Source: Apostichopus japonicus (lineage: Eukaryota; Echinodermata; Holothuroidea; Aspidochirotida; Stichopodidae). From it: a stretch of 64,000 bases of DNA. Below, piece after piece: positions 36,501 through 50,300 of the stretch (positions within the stretch are counted from its first letter, which is position 1; each line of letters begins with the position of its first letter). Where the stretch lies: assembly GCF_037975245.1 (NCBI RefSeq), contig NC_092564.1, forward strand, positions 14,697,984-14,761,983, written 5' to 3'. A model generated the notes under the pieces. That model saw nothing but the letters and a program-made list of their open reading frames with translations, was not told where the DNA came from and did not search any database. Made by a program: the position numbers and the translations under genes.

Positions 36501-37900
36501 ATAGACGAATTTAAATTTCATGGTTGAAATGCAAGAATTTCCTGCGCAACAATATGTTACAATGTTAGTTTATCCCACTAAAATTATAAAATAAAATATG
36601 GAAAATAAAAATAAAGATAATAGTTATAATAGTAATAAATGCATCTACAAAATTTACTTTCGTTGATTCTTCCCTGATCCTTGAATTTTGTTCCTTCCAA
36701 TCCTACTGACAAAAATTGGTTCAAATTTTATCGCATTCAGATGATGAACTCGACATTCTCGATGTGGGTATGCAAAAGATATAGTAATGGAAGTCTACAG
36801 AGCTGCTGGCAGAAATAGTCATAAAAAATAAAAAATAAATCAAATCAAATAAACCAAATCTTGGAACCAAAAACTGATTATTTAGGCCTTATTCTGAATG
36901 CATCTGTATTCATCTGGTGTTTATTTCAAAGATCTCCCCCCCCCCTCCCCCTATGAATGACAATAACCAGTAACTCCAGAGAAAATTTCTGAAAGAAAAA
37001 AAGCCAACTTGGTCAATAGAGCTATTGTTTTGCTTTTACTTAAGTAGAATAAATCTATGGTAAATATGAAGTAATTGTCCTTCCAATGGTTTTTTTTTTC
37101 AAATAAGGTTTTCAAAAGCAGGTTTGAAAACTCTTTGAAAGTGGCAACAATGAATATTAACATATAGATGTAGTATTAACATTTTATCCACAAAATGAAA
37201 AGTTTAGCCCTTGAAGTCTTTTGGTCTCATTTGTAAGGTAACTTAAGTCTCTACATCAGGTCACACAAGTCAACATCTATGTGACTTAAGTGAGGCTAGA
37301 ATCCACGTCACTGACCTGAGTTTGCAACTTTTCCAAATGAATGCAAACTATCACTGGAGAAATGTTATAAATATTAGAACAAAGTTGCAAACCAAATTAT
37401 TACAAAGCTTTATATCAAAACTAGAGTTTTTTTACACCACCGATTCCTGGAACTTTGCTTTTTCTTCTGTAATCAGTGATCAAATTTTATCTTTCTCTAT
37501 CAGGGGGAAAAAACAACCAATGGAAATGTCAAAGATAGTTGAGTCTTTGTGAATCTTGTCACAACCCTGTGAGGTAAAACTTGCAGAGTCACAAGAGCCT
37601 TACAATGTTAATATGAAGTGTCTTTATTATGAGATCAAAGCTTTCTCTCTGACTTATGGAGTTATATTATAGAAGTGCTCCCTCTATTTTTAGTTTGCGC
37701 TCGCTGTCTATATAAAGCATCTTTGCTAGAAAAGATGTAAAAGAGGTTAATCTTTCTCTTCAAATCCCGATAAATCCGAATTAATGACTTGAGAAGACCA
37801 GCAAGATTCAGTAGTAAGAGCTTCAGGAACTACTTGAACTTTGACCTCAATTCCTATGCCTCGGCTCCGAGCTATTGAGCACGGATCCATCCATGAATTT
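30600..37900. other. Region between PDK and the receptor gene, no gene recognised
   Basis: Contains the expected PDK 5' region. The CpG-richer stretch at about 31120-31230 is the best candidate for a promoter or first noncoding exon, but no motif proves it. A 77-codon minus frame at 33028-33261 and several short plus frames lack family signatures. Homopolymer runs occur near 34760, 35110 and 36940. Confidence 0.45.
37623..37628 (-). terminator. Candidate polyadenylation signal of the receptor gene
   Basis: AATAAA on the minus strand about 650 bp after the stop codon. A second AATAAA (38233-38238) lies only about 40 bp after the stop, inside the 62-bp array. Which one is used cannot be told. 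Confidence 0.3.
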
Positions 37901-37938
37901 GCTTGGCCTCTGCTTGCAGGTTTGTCCATGAACAAATC

Positions 37939-38275
37939 CATACACCAGACTGGATATCCCTATTTAAATGCTTCAGAAATTGTTTATCTGTGGCCGATTC
38001 CATACACCAGACTGGATATCTCTATTGTTAAGCTTTAGAACTGGTTTATCCTTGGCCGATTCCATACACCAGACTGGATATCCCTATTCAAATGCTTCAG
38101 AACTGGATTTATCCGTGACCGATTCCATACACCAGACTGGATATCTCTATTTAAATGCTTCAGAATTGGTCTGTCTGTGACAGATTCCATACACCAGACT
38201 GGATATCCCTATTTATATGCTTCAGAACTGGTTTTATTCAGGACTGATTCCTTACACCAAGTTGGATATTTGTTT
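37939..38275. repeat. 62-63 bp tandem array directly after the receptor stop codon
   Basis: Copies starting CATACACCAGACTGGATATC begin at 37939, 38001, 38063, 38126 and 38188, with a diverged copy at about 38251. Spacing is 62-63 bp. On the minus strand the array starts immediately after the stop codon at 38276, so it forms the proximal 3' UTR. Confidence 0.92.
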
Positions 38276-38386
38276 TTAGTTGCTTTCTAGTTCTGAGGCA
38301 GTGATGGCATTCAGATCCTTCATCAAGCCCTCTAAATGCTGCATCTCAGCATTCAAGTCTTCAGTACTGAAAGTTCTCGTTGTAGA
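38276..38386 (-). CDS. NEO1: Receptor exon s: C-terminus with P3 motif
   Basis: STTRTFSTEDLNAEM, then QHLEGLMKDLNAITASELES and the stop. P3 (LEGLMKxLNAIT) mediates DCC/neogenin self-association and partner binding in vertebrates. Acceptor tctcctcag, phase 0. Confidence 0.95.
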   Translation of the reverse strand, partial: STTRTFSTEDLNAEMQHLEGLMKDLNAITASELESN

Positions 38387-41300
38387 CTGAGGAGAATTAA
38401 AAAAAAATAACTTTTTTATGTGAACAACAAAAATGAGAGAATTGACAATTCTGATATATGTGTTATTATCGATCATTATGTAATATTTCTTATCATACAA
38501 AGTTTCAACGAGTCCAAAATTAGCACCACCATTTAATATGCAATGCCAACTTTATCTTAGTATTTTAATCCTATTTAAAGTAGGTGAACACTAAAAACTG
38601 ATGATGTTTACAAAGCTAACAGACTTTCACATGGGTTTAAAAGTTTCTTTTTTATATTGGGTGCATTCAAAATGTATTGTAAGACTTGGAAATCCAACCA
38701 GCCACTGTCCGTACCCGGTGAAACCAAACCTGACAAAAACTAAAATCAAAATAAAACAGTGGACTGAAGTTGAGAGGTTTTCCGTACCTCTGGGCTTTGG
38801 GAGACTTCGTTAGCCCTGTAGGTAACATCAGGGGCTTTAGGTGTGACCACTGGAAGAGGCTGGGCCCTGACCTTGACAGTACTTCCTGGTTGGTTGGTTC
38901 TCTTCAGTGGACTGTAGGTTGGGGCACTGATTCGTACTGGACATAAAAATGAAAAAGAGTAGCATGAGTATACAGCAATATCCTGTTTATGGAAAACACC
39001 ACAGCAGTGACTGATGAGTTACGATCAGGACATATAAAAGTGAATCACTATGGTGCAAGAGAGAGAGAAGTTTCTTTTGGCCTGATATCTGATTCAGAAT
39101 ATCATCCACCCGGGATTGCTACAACCACTGAAGAAGACAAGTACTTCACATTGCACCCTCTAATGTAAATATACCCATTAAAAAATTTCTACTTTGTGTA
39201 CAACAGTCTCCTAGCAACCAAAATCTCAAAAACTTAATAGGTCCCTAGCTGCTTTTATACAAATTGGAAATCCAGTACCTCCCTCCTCCCCCCCCCCCCT
39301 TCCAAAAGGAAAGAAAAGAACAGAAAGTATGATGATTCAGAGAGTTTTACATCTGTACATGCACTTGACCCCTTTGACAATTGGCAGAATATTTTCATCA
39401 TAATTGCGATTGATTTTTCTCACATTCTTCTGGCAGTGTACCAACAATAACAAAATGACAACAAAACATCTGGGTATGATGAAAAAAACCCCCAAAAAAC
39501 CCCCCCAGTAAGCCTTACATTTAATCTGCAAAGAATGGACAAATGTCATGTTCCCTATTCCAGTTTGCCCTTTCCCACCCCTGAATACCTTTAGGAATCT
39601 AACTACCACCCCCCCCCTTATCCCCACCCACCCAACTGGCTTATTTTGGCAACATTCCAGCAATACAAATACTAGAGTTAAATCCATTAAGCATTAAAGG
39701 TTGTCTACAATGGTATAAAGTTTGTTTTTTTTTAAACATAAAAAGAGTTTTCTACACTTATCTTGAACTTTTGAACATGCAGGATCGTGAGGCAAACAAC
39801 TCAATTGAGTTTGGTTCTATTATCTTTATTATTGTCATTATTGGATGGTTAGTGGGGTGGAGTGGGGACGGGGGGGGGTGGGGAGATCGGATCTTTGCCT
39901 AATTCTGCAAGAGCATAGTAACAAGGGTTCTGCAATCAGAGAATGCATTGTGCATAAGAACACAAACCAATTGTCACAGTCCAACCTACTCTGCTCACAG
40001 CAAATATGGGCTTGATTAATGAACACAACTATAACAAGAAAGGCATTTATTTATTTTTTATTTCAAGAGGTACATTTTCATACTGAATTAGCTGAATTGG
40101 TTCAGCTAATGTTTCGGCAAACTGCTGCAGCTTAATGCTTTTGTATAAAGGGACATGTCACTGTCTCGCCCAGGAATGAATTGGGGTTTACTATCCCCTA
40201 ACTATTCCCTGACTAAATCTGGACATGCAAGTAAAATATGATTTTTTAATTTTTTTTTATAGTTCAAAAACTATAGTCCAAAACTTACCTCTAGAAGGTC
40301 CTGTTTGGTAATGTGGCGGTGGAGGCCCAGGCACCGTAAAACTGGATAAATTGGGGTTGCCAGGGCGATTAGGTCCATTGGAGTGTACACTGGCATCATC
40401 TTGACCTCCACTGGACAGGGTTGTATCACTGTGATATCCTGCTTAGGAAGAGATAGGTCAAAGGTCATTCTAAAACATCAATCACATTAAGATCACCAAG
40501 AAACAAAAGTGTGTGATTCATTAAAATGTGTATTACTCAATTAATTGTTTTAAGGGTTCTTTTGTTATCATAGTATGTGAGAAGATTAATCACCCAAATC
40601 ACCAGAACTGACAAGATTCAGACAGAAATGAAAACTTACCAGACAATCCTTCTAATGAGAAGTTTGAGTTAATCAACATGTACCAATAACACACAAATAA
40701 CCAAACTTTATGAACAAAATTTATATCAATATCATATTGTATGGTCATTGACAGGTGGGATTCTTTGGAAACATTTCTGGTAGGTCTAGAGGTCAATTGT
40801 CTGTTTTGAGGTTTTGTTCCCCTTCTTCAGACCCCTCCCATAAAACTTAGGGTGAGTTCAACTCCCTCCTCACACCTCTGGGTGAGTGCATCCCCCCCAC
40901 CCCCTCTACACCTTTTGCCACAGACAATCTCTCTTTCACACTTTAAGAACATTTCACCTCCTACCCACAACTATGGTGAGAACATTACCTTATCCTTGCC
41001 TCCTTAAGAATACTTAGGTGTGGATATTTTGCCCTCACCCCCCACCCCCCCCCCAAGCCAAATTTGTTGGAGATATTCCTTACACAAACATTTAAGATAG
41101 AGTCAGGAAAGAAACATGTCATGACAGACCATTAAACCAATCTACCAAAGTACACATAACATCAACACTACTACCCATCCATTACGATGTACATTTTAAT
41201 ATAATATTATGATAAACTTGTTGCCAAGATATTTTGATTATGGTTTCTTGGCCCAGCTTTAGTGATTTAGGAGAGACAATGGCACTCAGGGTCATTCAAG

Positions 41301-44300
41301 GTCAAAAAGAGCATATTGTATTCACCTCAATCAGGAATAAGTTTCTTTTGAGAGGCTGTGAGGAAGGGTTTCTTTTTTGTTTTTTTTTGCCATTTACAGG
41401 CGCTGCAAAATAACTACTGTTGTGTCTATGTAACACTGGAAGCAAATATATACACTGAATTCCTGGCATATCATTCAACTGAACTATTATTGTTAATGTT
41501 AACCTTATCACTGTATGTCATAAGTCATGAAATAACAGAAATATTTGCAATCTCTTACCATACTATTCACAGGTAACTAGTTAAAAATTGGAAATTTTGA
41601 AGGATGGGTGAGGAGCATTAGTTAATCTCTCTGACCTAACTCTCTCTCCATTATCCCCCCTCCCTGGTCCACTCTCATAAGTGGCATCACATTGGCACAT
41701 AGGAGATGGGATTAGAAAAACCATCCCTGCCCTAAAATAACTCCCCCTCACCCTATTAGAAGCTACAAATGTCCATATGCTCACTTAAGACAGTGGCTTC
41801 CTTTCCACTCTCCCTTTGAAAGGTTGAAAGCCAGTAACAGTCAATAACGAATAATGACTATGTCTCTCTCCTTACATCCCTCCCCTCCCCCCCCCATCCC
41901 CTTCCCCTAAATTGTTCATGTTTGCATCACACTCCATAATTCATGCATATTGTCCCATCTGATGATCTAGATAAGGGTCATCTATCAACACCTGTATTAA
42001 TTTTGACACATTTGGGGACCTGCCCTAGGATGTGTGTCACCTTGAACACAACATAACAAGACCACTTAGTCATGACAGTTCATGGGCGGGTGGAGTTACT
42101 ACCAAGCTGTTTCCTTGCTATCAGGAACATCGAGTGGAGTGGTACCTGAGCTATAGATATAACGCTGGTGATCAGGGCCCAGCGTTCGACTTGAAGAGCC
42201 CGAGGAGTGGTACTGGTACCCTGGAGGACTGGTTGCAGGGTGGTGATCTGAGGTACAAAGAATGATTTGGTTTAGTAAACCATCACCAGAAACATACAAG
42301 AGAAGATGAAGGAAGAAGGTACCAGAGGAAAACTATACATATCTCATGAGAAAGGAATTAGAAGAAACTTAAATAAATAATAGATTATTATTTGTTCATT
42401 GGTACTGCAAGGATCCAATGTTGAGCGCAATTACAAAATCCTACCTAAAAGAAGAATATATATCTCCTGTGTTTGTCTTGAGGGGGAACAAATTTAGGAC
42501 TTGCAAAAGTGGGGGAGCTGTTTCACTTTATAAGTTGCTATTTTTTTTTTGGCTTATCTGTCAGGCCTTGCTGTGTGGCACAGAACTACAGTCACAGTTA
42601 TAGAGAGGATATTAATTTTTAATAAACATATGCTTTCTCTTCTTAATTAGAAGTAGAAGAAACTGCTGGTATTAGGATGTATTAATAGTAAATATCTCAA
42701 GAAGAAATCTCTCAGACTAAGATTTTCCATTCCTAGAAATAAGGAGATTGTTTCAAGATCATTGCAGAAAGCTTCAGATTTCGCAGCAAAATCAAGTACC
42801 AGAATGTTTTGCACCTTTGTACGCCTTCAGAGAGGCTTATTGGACAGATCACTTTAAAGTCTGCTATGAAGTAAAAGACTCACATAGGATATATTGATCA
42901 TTAGGGTTACCATTTATAAAGTCTGCTGGCAGACTCACAATGTGTGTATTTTATCATAATTACTAACATGAAATATATAATATGTGTCTGATAAGAGACT
43001 ATAAACTGATCAACATGGGGAGATGCATGTAGTCTGTTTGCAGACTCACAATGTATGTGTATTATTCCAACTACTCACACAAAATATATAACATGTGTTG
43101 TTAGGTCTGATAACAGACTCACATTTGATGTATTTTATCATAATGAAGTATATAAAATGAGTTATTAAGTCAGATAACAGACTAAATGATCAACATGGGA
43201 ATAGCATTAAGTATGTCGACAAGACTGAATTTCAGTCTTCCTGAGAGAACATCGTTCATATCAAGTGATATTGAAAGTTGCAAATGGTAACATGAAAATA
43301 TGCAATTTACCAAAAAAATTAATAAACGTAAATGACTGATGTTTGTAGGAAGAAAAAATTTCAAATAGACAATGAAATTGTTGTCTGTCTAATAGATGAA
43401 TGTCATATGAGAAAGATTATATTAAAGATATATTGGGGAAAAAAAGAGAGATATTTGTTAGTGGTGAGAATATGTATAACAGACGAATATAGAATGAACA
43501 CCATGCAATCAAACAGTAAGCACAAAAATCACAAAGCATGAATAAAACAGATGTACATATAACTTTTCAATCAGGTATGTTAAAATGCATTCAACGATAT
43601 TGTTAGTCTATGGCAGGCTTCGAGAGCAAACCAGAGACGACGTAGAATTCTGTGAAGACTAAAATGTCATCCGTCTAGGACAACACAGTCTTCAAACAGT
43701 ATTAAATATATCATACTTTTAATGAGAAAAAAAAATGGTATTGTTTATAATACAGCAAAATGAACAAGAAATTGAAAAACAAAAAAATTGTTGTTATTGA
43801 TAGAATAATTGCAAAAATTAGAAAGGGAGTTTGTATGATAAATGATAGGTCTGAGGATGAACGCAATGAAAACAATATCGTCATTCAAGAATTTTCCAAA
43901 TTTCAAAAGAAATCATAAAATTTAGATAAATTTTTTTTGGCAACCTTTGACATTTTGTGGAAAAAACCTCTCCCACGAGAGTTTGCAAGATCTTTTCCAA
44001 GATCACAGGAATCCTGTTATGTGTGGTGTAATCAGGAAAAATGAATTCATTTGATAAAAGAACATAATTCCAACATTTTGGACATAACAAACATAGAAAG
44101 AAGTTAGAAAACATGAGAGAAGCTTAAGATTTAAGAAAAGTCGATTATAAAAGTAGCTTAAAATGTAGATTAATTCAGAAAAGATGAAAAAGAAATTTAT
44201 TAGCAGAGAATTAAGAATGTAAGCAACGCCCAACTTTACACTTTTGATTAAGTTTGCAGCAGTATGCCTGTGAATGAATAAAAACATATATTAGATGTGA

Positions 44301-47300
44301 AGAGCGGTATTAATTAAAGATGTTTATATGACTAACACAACTAATTTTTTAAAGTTCACCACCTCCCTTCTAAACTGGCGTAAAAAGCGAAGTTCTATCA
44401 CAAATGTTTGTATAATCTAGTGAATATGGGTGGAAAGTGGGGAAGCAGGCACTTTCTATTACCATCACTTGACAAACCAAAGAGGAGCGTTAACTAATAC
44501 CTGAATTCTCTGGTTAGACTTGAAGTTAGACAAATCTGGAAATTTTGAAATATATTCTATATATGTTCTATACCGAAACATATCAGTTTCCTATGGTCCT
44601 CCAGGAATTTGGGAACAATACTATTTTCCTTCAACCCTCCATTTCTCCCCTGTAATGGTTTCATTAGAGTTGAGAGAAGAATCCACCCAGGATAGAAGTA
44701 AGGTAAAGTATACAAGTCCATCACCACCACAGGATATACAGTAACCAAGGAAACGGATATAGTAAGGTATGTAGATATCAAAGTAAGAAATGTCTGCATG
44801 CTGCAGCAGTTCCCTGAGATCGTAGAATGTTTTGTCATATTACCCAGATACAAATTACCTTATCATAATTTTAGACTATTGTCCCACCTTGAGACAAAAA
44901 TTTGGGTTTCAATTTACACCCACAATGCGGTACCGTACCGCAATTATTGACTACTTGTTGGTGCTGTGACGAAGTATAAAGACGATCGATTTACCAATGT
45001 CAGATTTTCATACAAAGTAAATTCTTTAAATCTTTTGTTCTCTTGCCTTCATTGTAACCAAGATATGAATTGTGAAACTTTTGAAAGGATTTCTTATGGT
45101 TGTGCCTCAGGCAACTACGTCTTACTGATTGGTTGTCCAAATAGGTTTTCCGAAAATGTAGTAAAAAAACAAACTGCTGCCAATTATACTCCATAGTTGA
45201 GATTTGTTGGTTTGGTGAACACCAGTTCTGTGTCAAAAGACTCCCATTCCACTATTTTGTTTTATTTCAGTATCTCCAAACTGGCAGAGGTGAATACCAA
45301 TTTTATCAATTTACCTATCCAGGGACATTTTGTTACCATGCAATCTGAATTTGATGTAAAGAACTAATTGTCTCTGGGTAGCCTGCAAATCTGAGTTTGG
45401 TTTTCGGAGCAGAAACTTGGTCGTCTTGTACGAATCGAACGGATGTTAAAAATTTTACCCGGCGAATATTAGACCAATTCAGTATTAATGACATGAATAA
45501 ATGTGCAAATACATCTGTAGAAAAGAGGTCACCTTATATTCGTTTTCGTATAAAACGTCTCGGGCAAAAGGGAAGCAGAATATTGAAAATATACAGAGGC
45601 AGTGTCTAGTTTCTCCCAACACCAGTACAAAGAGCAAGATATATATATAGATAGAATACTTGGAGACAGATTTCCTTCAGAGAAAGCAACCCCTAGTGTA
45701 TAGAGCTACACCGCCTGATCACCTTGTGATGCAGTAGAACAAAGCAACGAAGAGGAAACATGGGTGTCTGTTTTGCAAAGAAAGAGAAAACGCCCATTTT
45801 CTTGTCTACGGAGGTACCACCACCGAAACTTTTGGACAAGTACCTTTACGTGTGTTTAGCTTATCCAAGGAATAGGACCGCATTAAACTCCTGTGGGTAT
45901 CTCCATACTGATGGGGGGAAGGTCCTTTACTAGAGGACTTGCCTCGCCCTTCTGAAGAAAAGTCTCTCCCAATATGGTTAGCAATTGACTGTGAACGTGC
46001 TAGTGAGTTTGCGGTTGAGGGAGTCTTACGATATAGGTCACCGTTAGTGGTGAGATATCGATGAGCATTTGGACTTGGGGAAACTGCAAAAAGATAAAGA
46101 AAATTGGATACAACATTCATTCCCACAGAGGATCAAAGTTAACCAAAACATTTGCAACCTGAATTCTCCCATTCTTCTGTCCTTAAGTTTCTTTGAGGTG
46201 TGGATCTTTAAAATATTTCTACAGGTTGCTACTAAGTACTGTGCAATTTTTTTTGTGGGGAGGGGGGGGGTTGATGAGCTTATTTGGAGGAGCGTATTTT
46301 GCACTCATGAAAAATCACAATTACAAGATGTAGATGTGCTTTAGTCCTTCAATTCTAATACTCTGAAAACTCTTCTAAAGACCAACCATAATACTCATAC
46401 CGATGAAAGTTTTTATTTTGCCAACACATTTATTAGAAAGTATATAGCCTTGTCTTGCTTTCAGCACAGATAGCTGAAGTTTGCTCTTTTTGATTTTTTG
46501 TTGCTTTTTAACTTCAAAATGTGTTTTTTTTCTTCTTTTCATCATGGCAGGTTGGTTTAACTGATTGCTCTACTTATGTGGTGTATGTGTGGTGTTTGTA
46601 GGGTGGGGCCAATGTGCTAGGATATTTACCCTTAACTAGTCCATCTCTGCTTTGAGAATACGGAAGCCGTTTGGGCAACTCTTTAATTTTCCTACTATCC
46701 GTCGAGCTAGTATCATCGTGCTCAGAGCTACTGGGCTCGCCGTTGAGCTCTGCCAAGTTTGATCGGGAGTTGTTGTTGTTATTGAAAGAGTACTGACCGT
46801 GTCCTCCGTTCAGCAGGTTACCCGTGCTCTGGTAGCCGCTGCTACCGGACTGAGCGTGGTACATGCGCTTTTCGTGATTGGATTCGTAACCGTCGCTGTG
46901 GCCACTACCGTCCAGGTGTTCGGAAGAATAAGCGTTCAGACCTGGTCAGAGGAAGAGAAGATGGTTGCAGAGACAGAGGTTTAATCAGACCAGGTAACAT
47001 CTACCTCTATAATACCTCTATAATAGTCAGACCAGATAGCATCTACCTCTATAATAGTCTATAATACACCTACCTCTATAATACCTCTATAATAGTCAGA
47101 CCAGATAACATCTACCTCTAAATAGTCTAAGCTTTAAACAACTGCAAAGAAAATTAAGGGGTTTCTGAAGGCTTTAGAGGAAAAGCGGAAATACAGAGAC
47201 GTATCGAATGCAAGACGAAGAGATCAAGACGATGGATACCAAGATTGAAAATGCAGTTGAAGGTCAAATCCCTCCTCTAAGGTGCAAAGAGAAATTTCAG

Positions 47301-50300
47301 CAAATAACAATGTAGAAAGAGAGATTAAGAGGACAAACCCAACAAACCCTTCCATAATGGAAAACTGGTAAGTTAAAGTGTAACAGAGACTGTGAGGAAG
47401 ATACCTCTACAAAAGAAACAGTGCCTTTAGTTATCTGTTTAGAATAACATTTCAAAAGTGGGATGGGGAGCAAACAAGTCAACTTTTATGACCAATATTT
47501 GGTATCTTAAAAAGTTTAAAGTTCACCAAGATCTCAGAATATCTCAAGATATATATACAATATTGCATAGTCTCTACAAATATAATTAAGAGTTCACTTC
47601 CAGAATTTTCTGACGAAAGGCAGAACTTAGCAGTCATTGACAAGTTTCCTACAAATGATGAATAACCATGAAAATGAAACACTGTAACTTGTTTTTCATC
47701 ACGGACAGACTATATGGGTATACATGGTAAACTTCGACTGCTTCCACAATTGACAACTTTATTAATCAAAATGAAAGACTTCTGAGAATGTAAGCTGCTA
47801 TTTTACATATCAATGATTAACTACCTGAGCCGTTTTACATATCAATGATTAAGTAACTAAGCCATTTTACATATCGATGATTAAGTATCTGAACCGTTTC
47901 ACATATCAATGATTAAGTACCTGATGGCTGCTTTATATATCAATGATTAAGTACCTGAGCCGTTTCACATATCAATAATTAAGGTCCTGAGCTGTTTTAC
48001 ATATCAATGATTAAGTACCTGAGCCATTTTGGGAAGCAAGTCTCGTTGAAGATGCTGACAGTACTTTGTTTGTCAGTCTTCGTAAATTTTCCAGTCTATC
48101 CACCCCTTCTGAGCGGTCGATGGTATGGTAGTCCATGTGTCCTCTTGATGGGGCCAGGTTACCCAATGAGGCACCGTTGCGTCGATCTAAGCTGGCGTTA
48201 CCACTGTAGCGATACCCTGTGCCGGTATTCTGGAAGTCCACACCGCTCTTGCCTGTGCCGATCGACCTAGAATCTTGAAAGTCTACGGCAGAGCTCCTGC
48301 CACCAGTCCCGTAGGCGCCAGAACTTTGGAAGTCCAAGCTGCTCTTTCCGGTGCCATACTGGCTGTCTGCCATCTGAGAGCGGTGGCTATCCATCGTTCT
48401 CATACCATCTACGTGGTACTCCTGGTTCTCCGCACTCCGCCTGGTCGATTGGTACTGCTGGGAGCTGGATACCTGGCGATCCCTGCCACTGAGAGAATCC
48501 AGCTGGGACATGGTCAGGGCGTTGTCCCCGATCTCCGAGAGGTATGGGAAGGATTCCTTGGATTCCTCTGACCTTATCACCTGTCCATCAGCTGCTGCCA
48601 TGTGGCTAGTAGCTATGTCTACCCTACCAGGCATGGTACCTGACCCATAATTCTTGACTTTAGACTCGGAGTGCTCCTCGAAGGATGTGTGGAAGTCTGA
48701 TCCCGGTCGGGGAAGGGTGGTAGGAAGCTCCACGAGGTAAGATGGCAACGATGTACCGTAATCTCCTGTCTCTCGGTAGCCGGTGTCGATTGTCTGGAGG
48801 TTGCTGGTAGTCTTGGAAGACTGAAGATTGGTGTCAACTGATGATGACATGTTGGCCTGGTTGTTATGAGAACTGGATGAGTAGCTATCCAGGGATGAGT
48901 TGTTACCTCTGCCTAGGGTATTGGTGGAATAGACAGGAGCAGTCAAAGCTGGAGAAGAATGAGAGAAGATCACTATTAATTCTATTGTTTCACAAATTAG
49001 TTCAAGAAGGGAACACAAGTTTGTGGTTAAGAAAAACAAATCAGTTTTTAAATAACACTACTATAACACTATATATTCATCATATATGGTATACAGAATC
49101 CCTATAATTTCATGGTTATTAGATTTAATCTGGCTTGTAAAAGTCCATGGTATTGAAAAAATAACCTCATAAAATATTCCACCTTTAGTAAAACTCACAC
49201 ATGTTCAAGAAGCGACAGCAACATCTCACAAATATCCCACAGCATTTTAATTCTAGGTCATTCCATTAAACCCACTCGATCAAAAATGGAAACCTTTCAC
49301 AGAATAACTTTTTTATGTTATCGTTCATAAAAACCATTTCTCAGGAACAGGAGGAGAAGAAAAAAACCCCTGACTTACCATGGAGGGGTTCCATTCTGGT
49401 AGAGGGTATATCTATTGCGAGAGGCCCTGTCTCTAAACCGTTCTGCAGCATCAGCTGTAAGTTATTGTCCTTGCTGGCATCAGAAGTACTGTAAGACTTA
49501 GAATGAGTTTCATGGTTAGAGACGGTCTTGTAGTTTGTACCATCTAATAAAGGTACTGATTTCTCGATAGAGTGGGAAGTGGTGGTCTCCTCGAAAGTGA
49601 TGGTGAAGGGATCGGCGCCGTTCTCCACACTGCCAGGGTAGGTCACCATCTGGGTACTGATGGAGGTGACAGGTGTCATGGCGCCATGGTTCCTCTGAGA
49701 ACGGACCTCAGAGTGGACCGATCTGTCATCGTAGACGCCCCCGTTGATGGCCTCGCCTCTATGATTGCCCTCTCCTGCTACGTGGACATTTGTGGTGTTG
49801 TAGGTTATACTCTGACCCTGTGCATCCAGACCCGACCCTGCGTGATCTGAAGGGAAGACGACATGCACGCATGCAAACATCATGCTCATATGACAACATG
49901 CAAACGATCACTATAAACATAACACCAACCACTAATACATCTACAACAAAGAATACAAGTTAATGGATTTTGATAACTGGTGTTTATGTATTCTAAGACT
50001 TAAAACGAAACAAGAGCTCACATTATCCACCATCTGAATAGAATTAGGACTCAAAGTATAAAGATATTCGACAACTAGACAGAAAGCCCTGCAACCCCCC
50101 CCCCAGTCCCCCACAGATAAAAACAAAACAATCAAATCATGTATATGAGTATTACCGTAATATCTAGTTTCAAAATGGTCAAAATTGTAGAAAGCTTGCT
50201 AAAAAATGTTTGGGATCAGTCTATATTTGGAGGACACAAAATTATAGCATCTATCATATCCACATAGGTTTAATTTGTTAAAGTTCAGTGGAAATTTATG

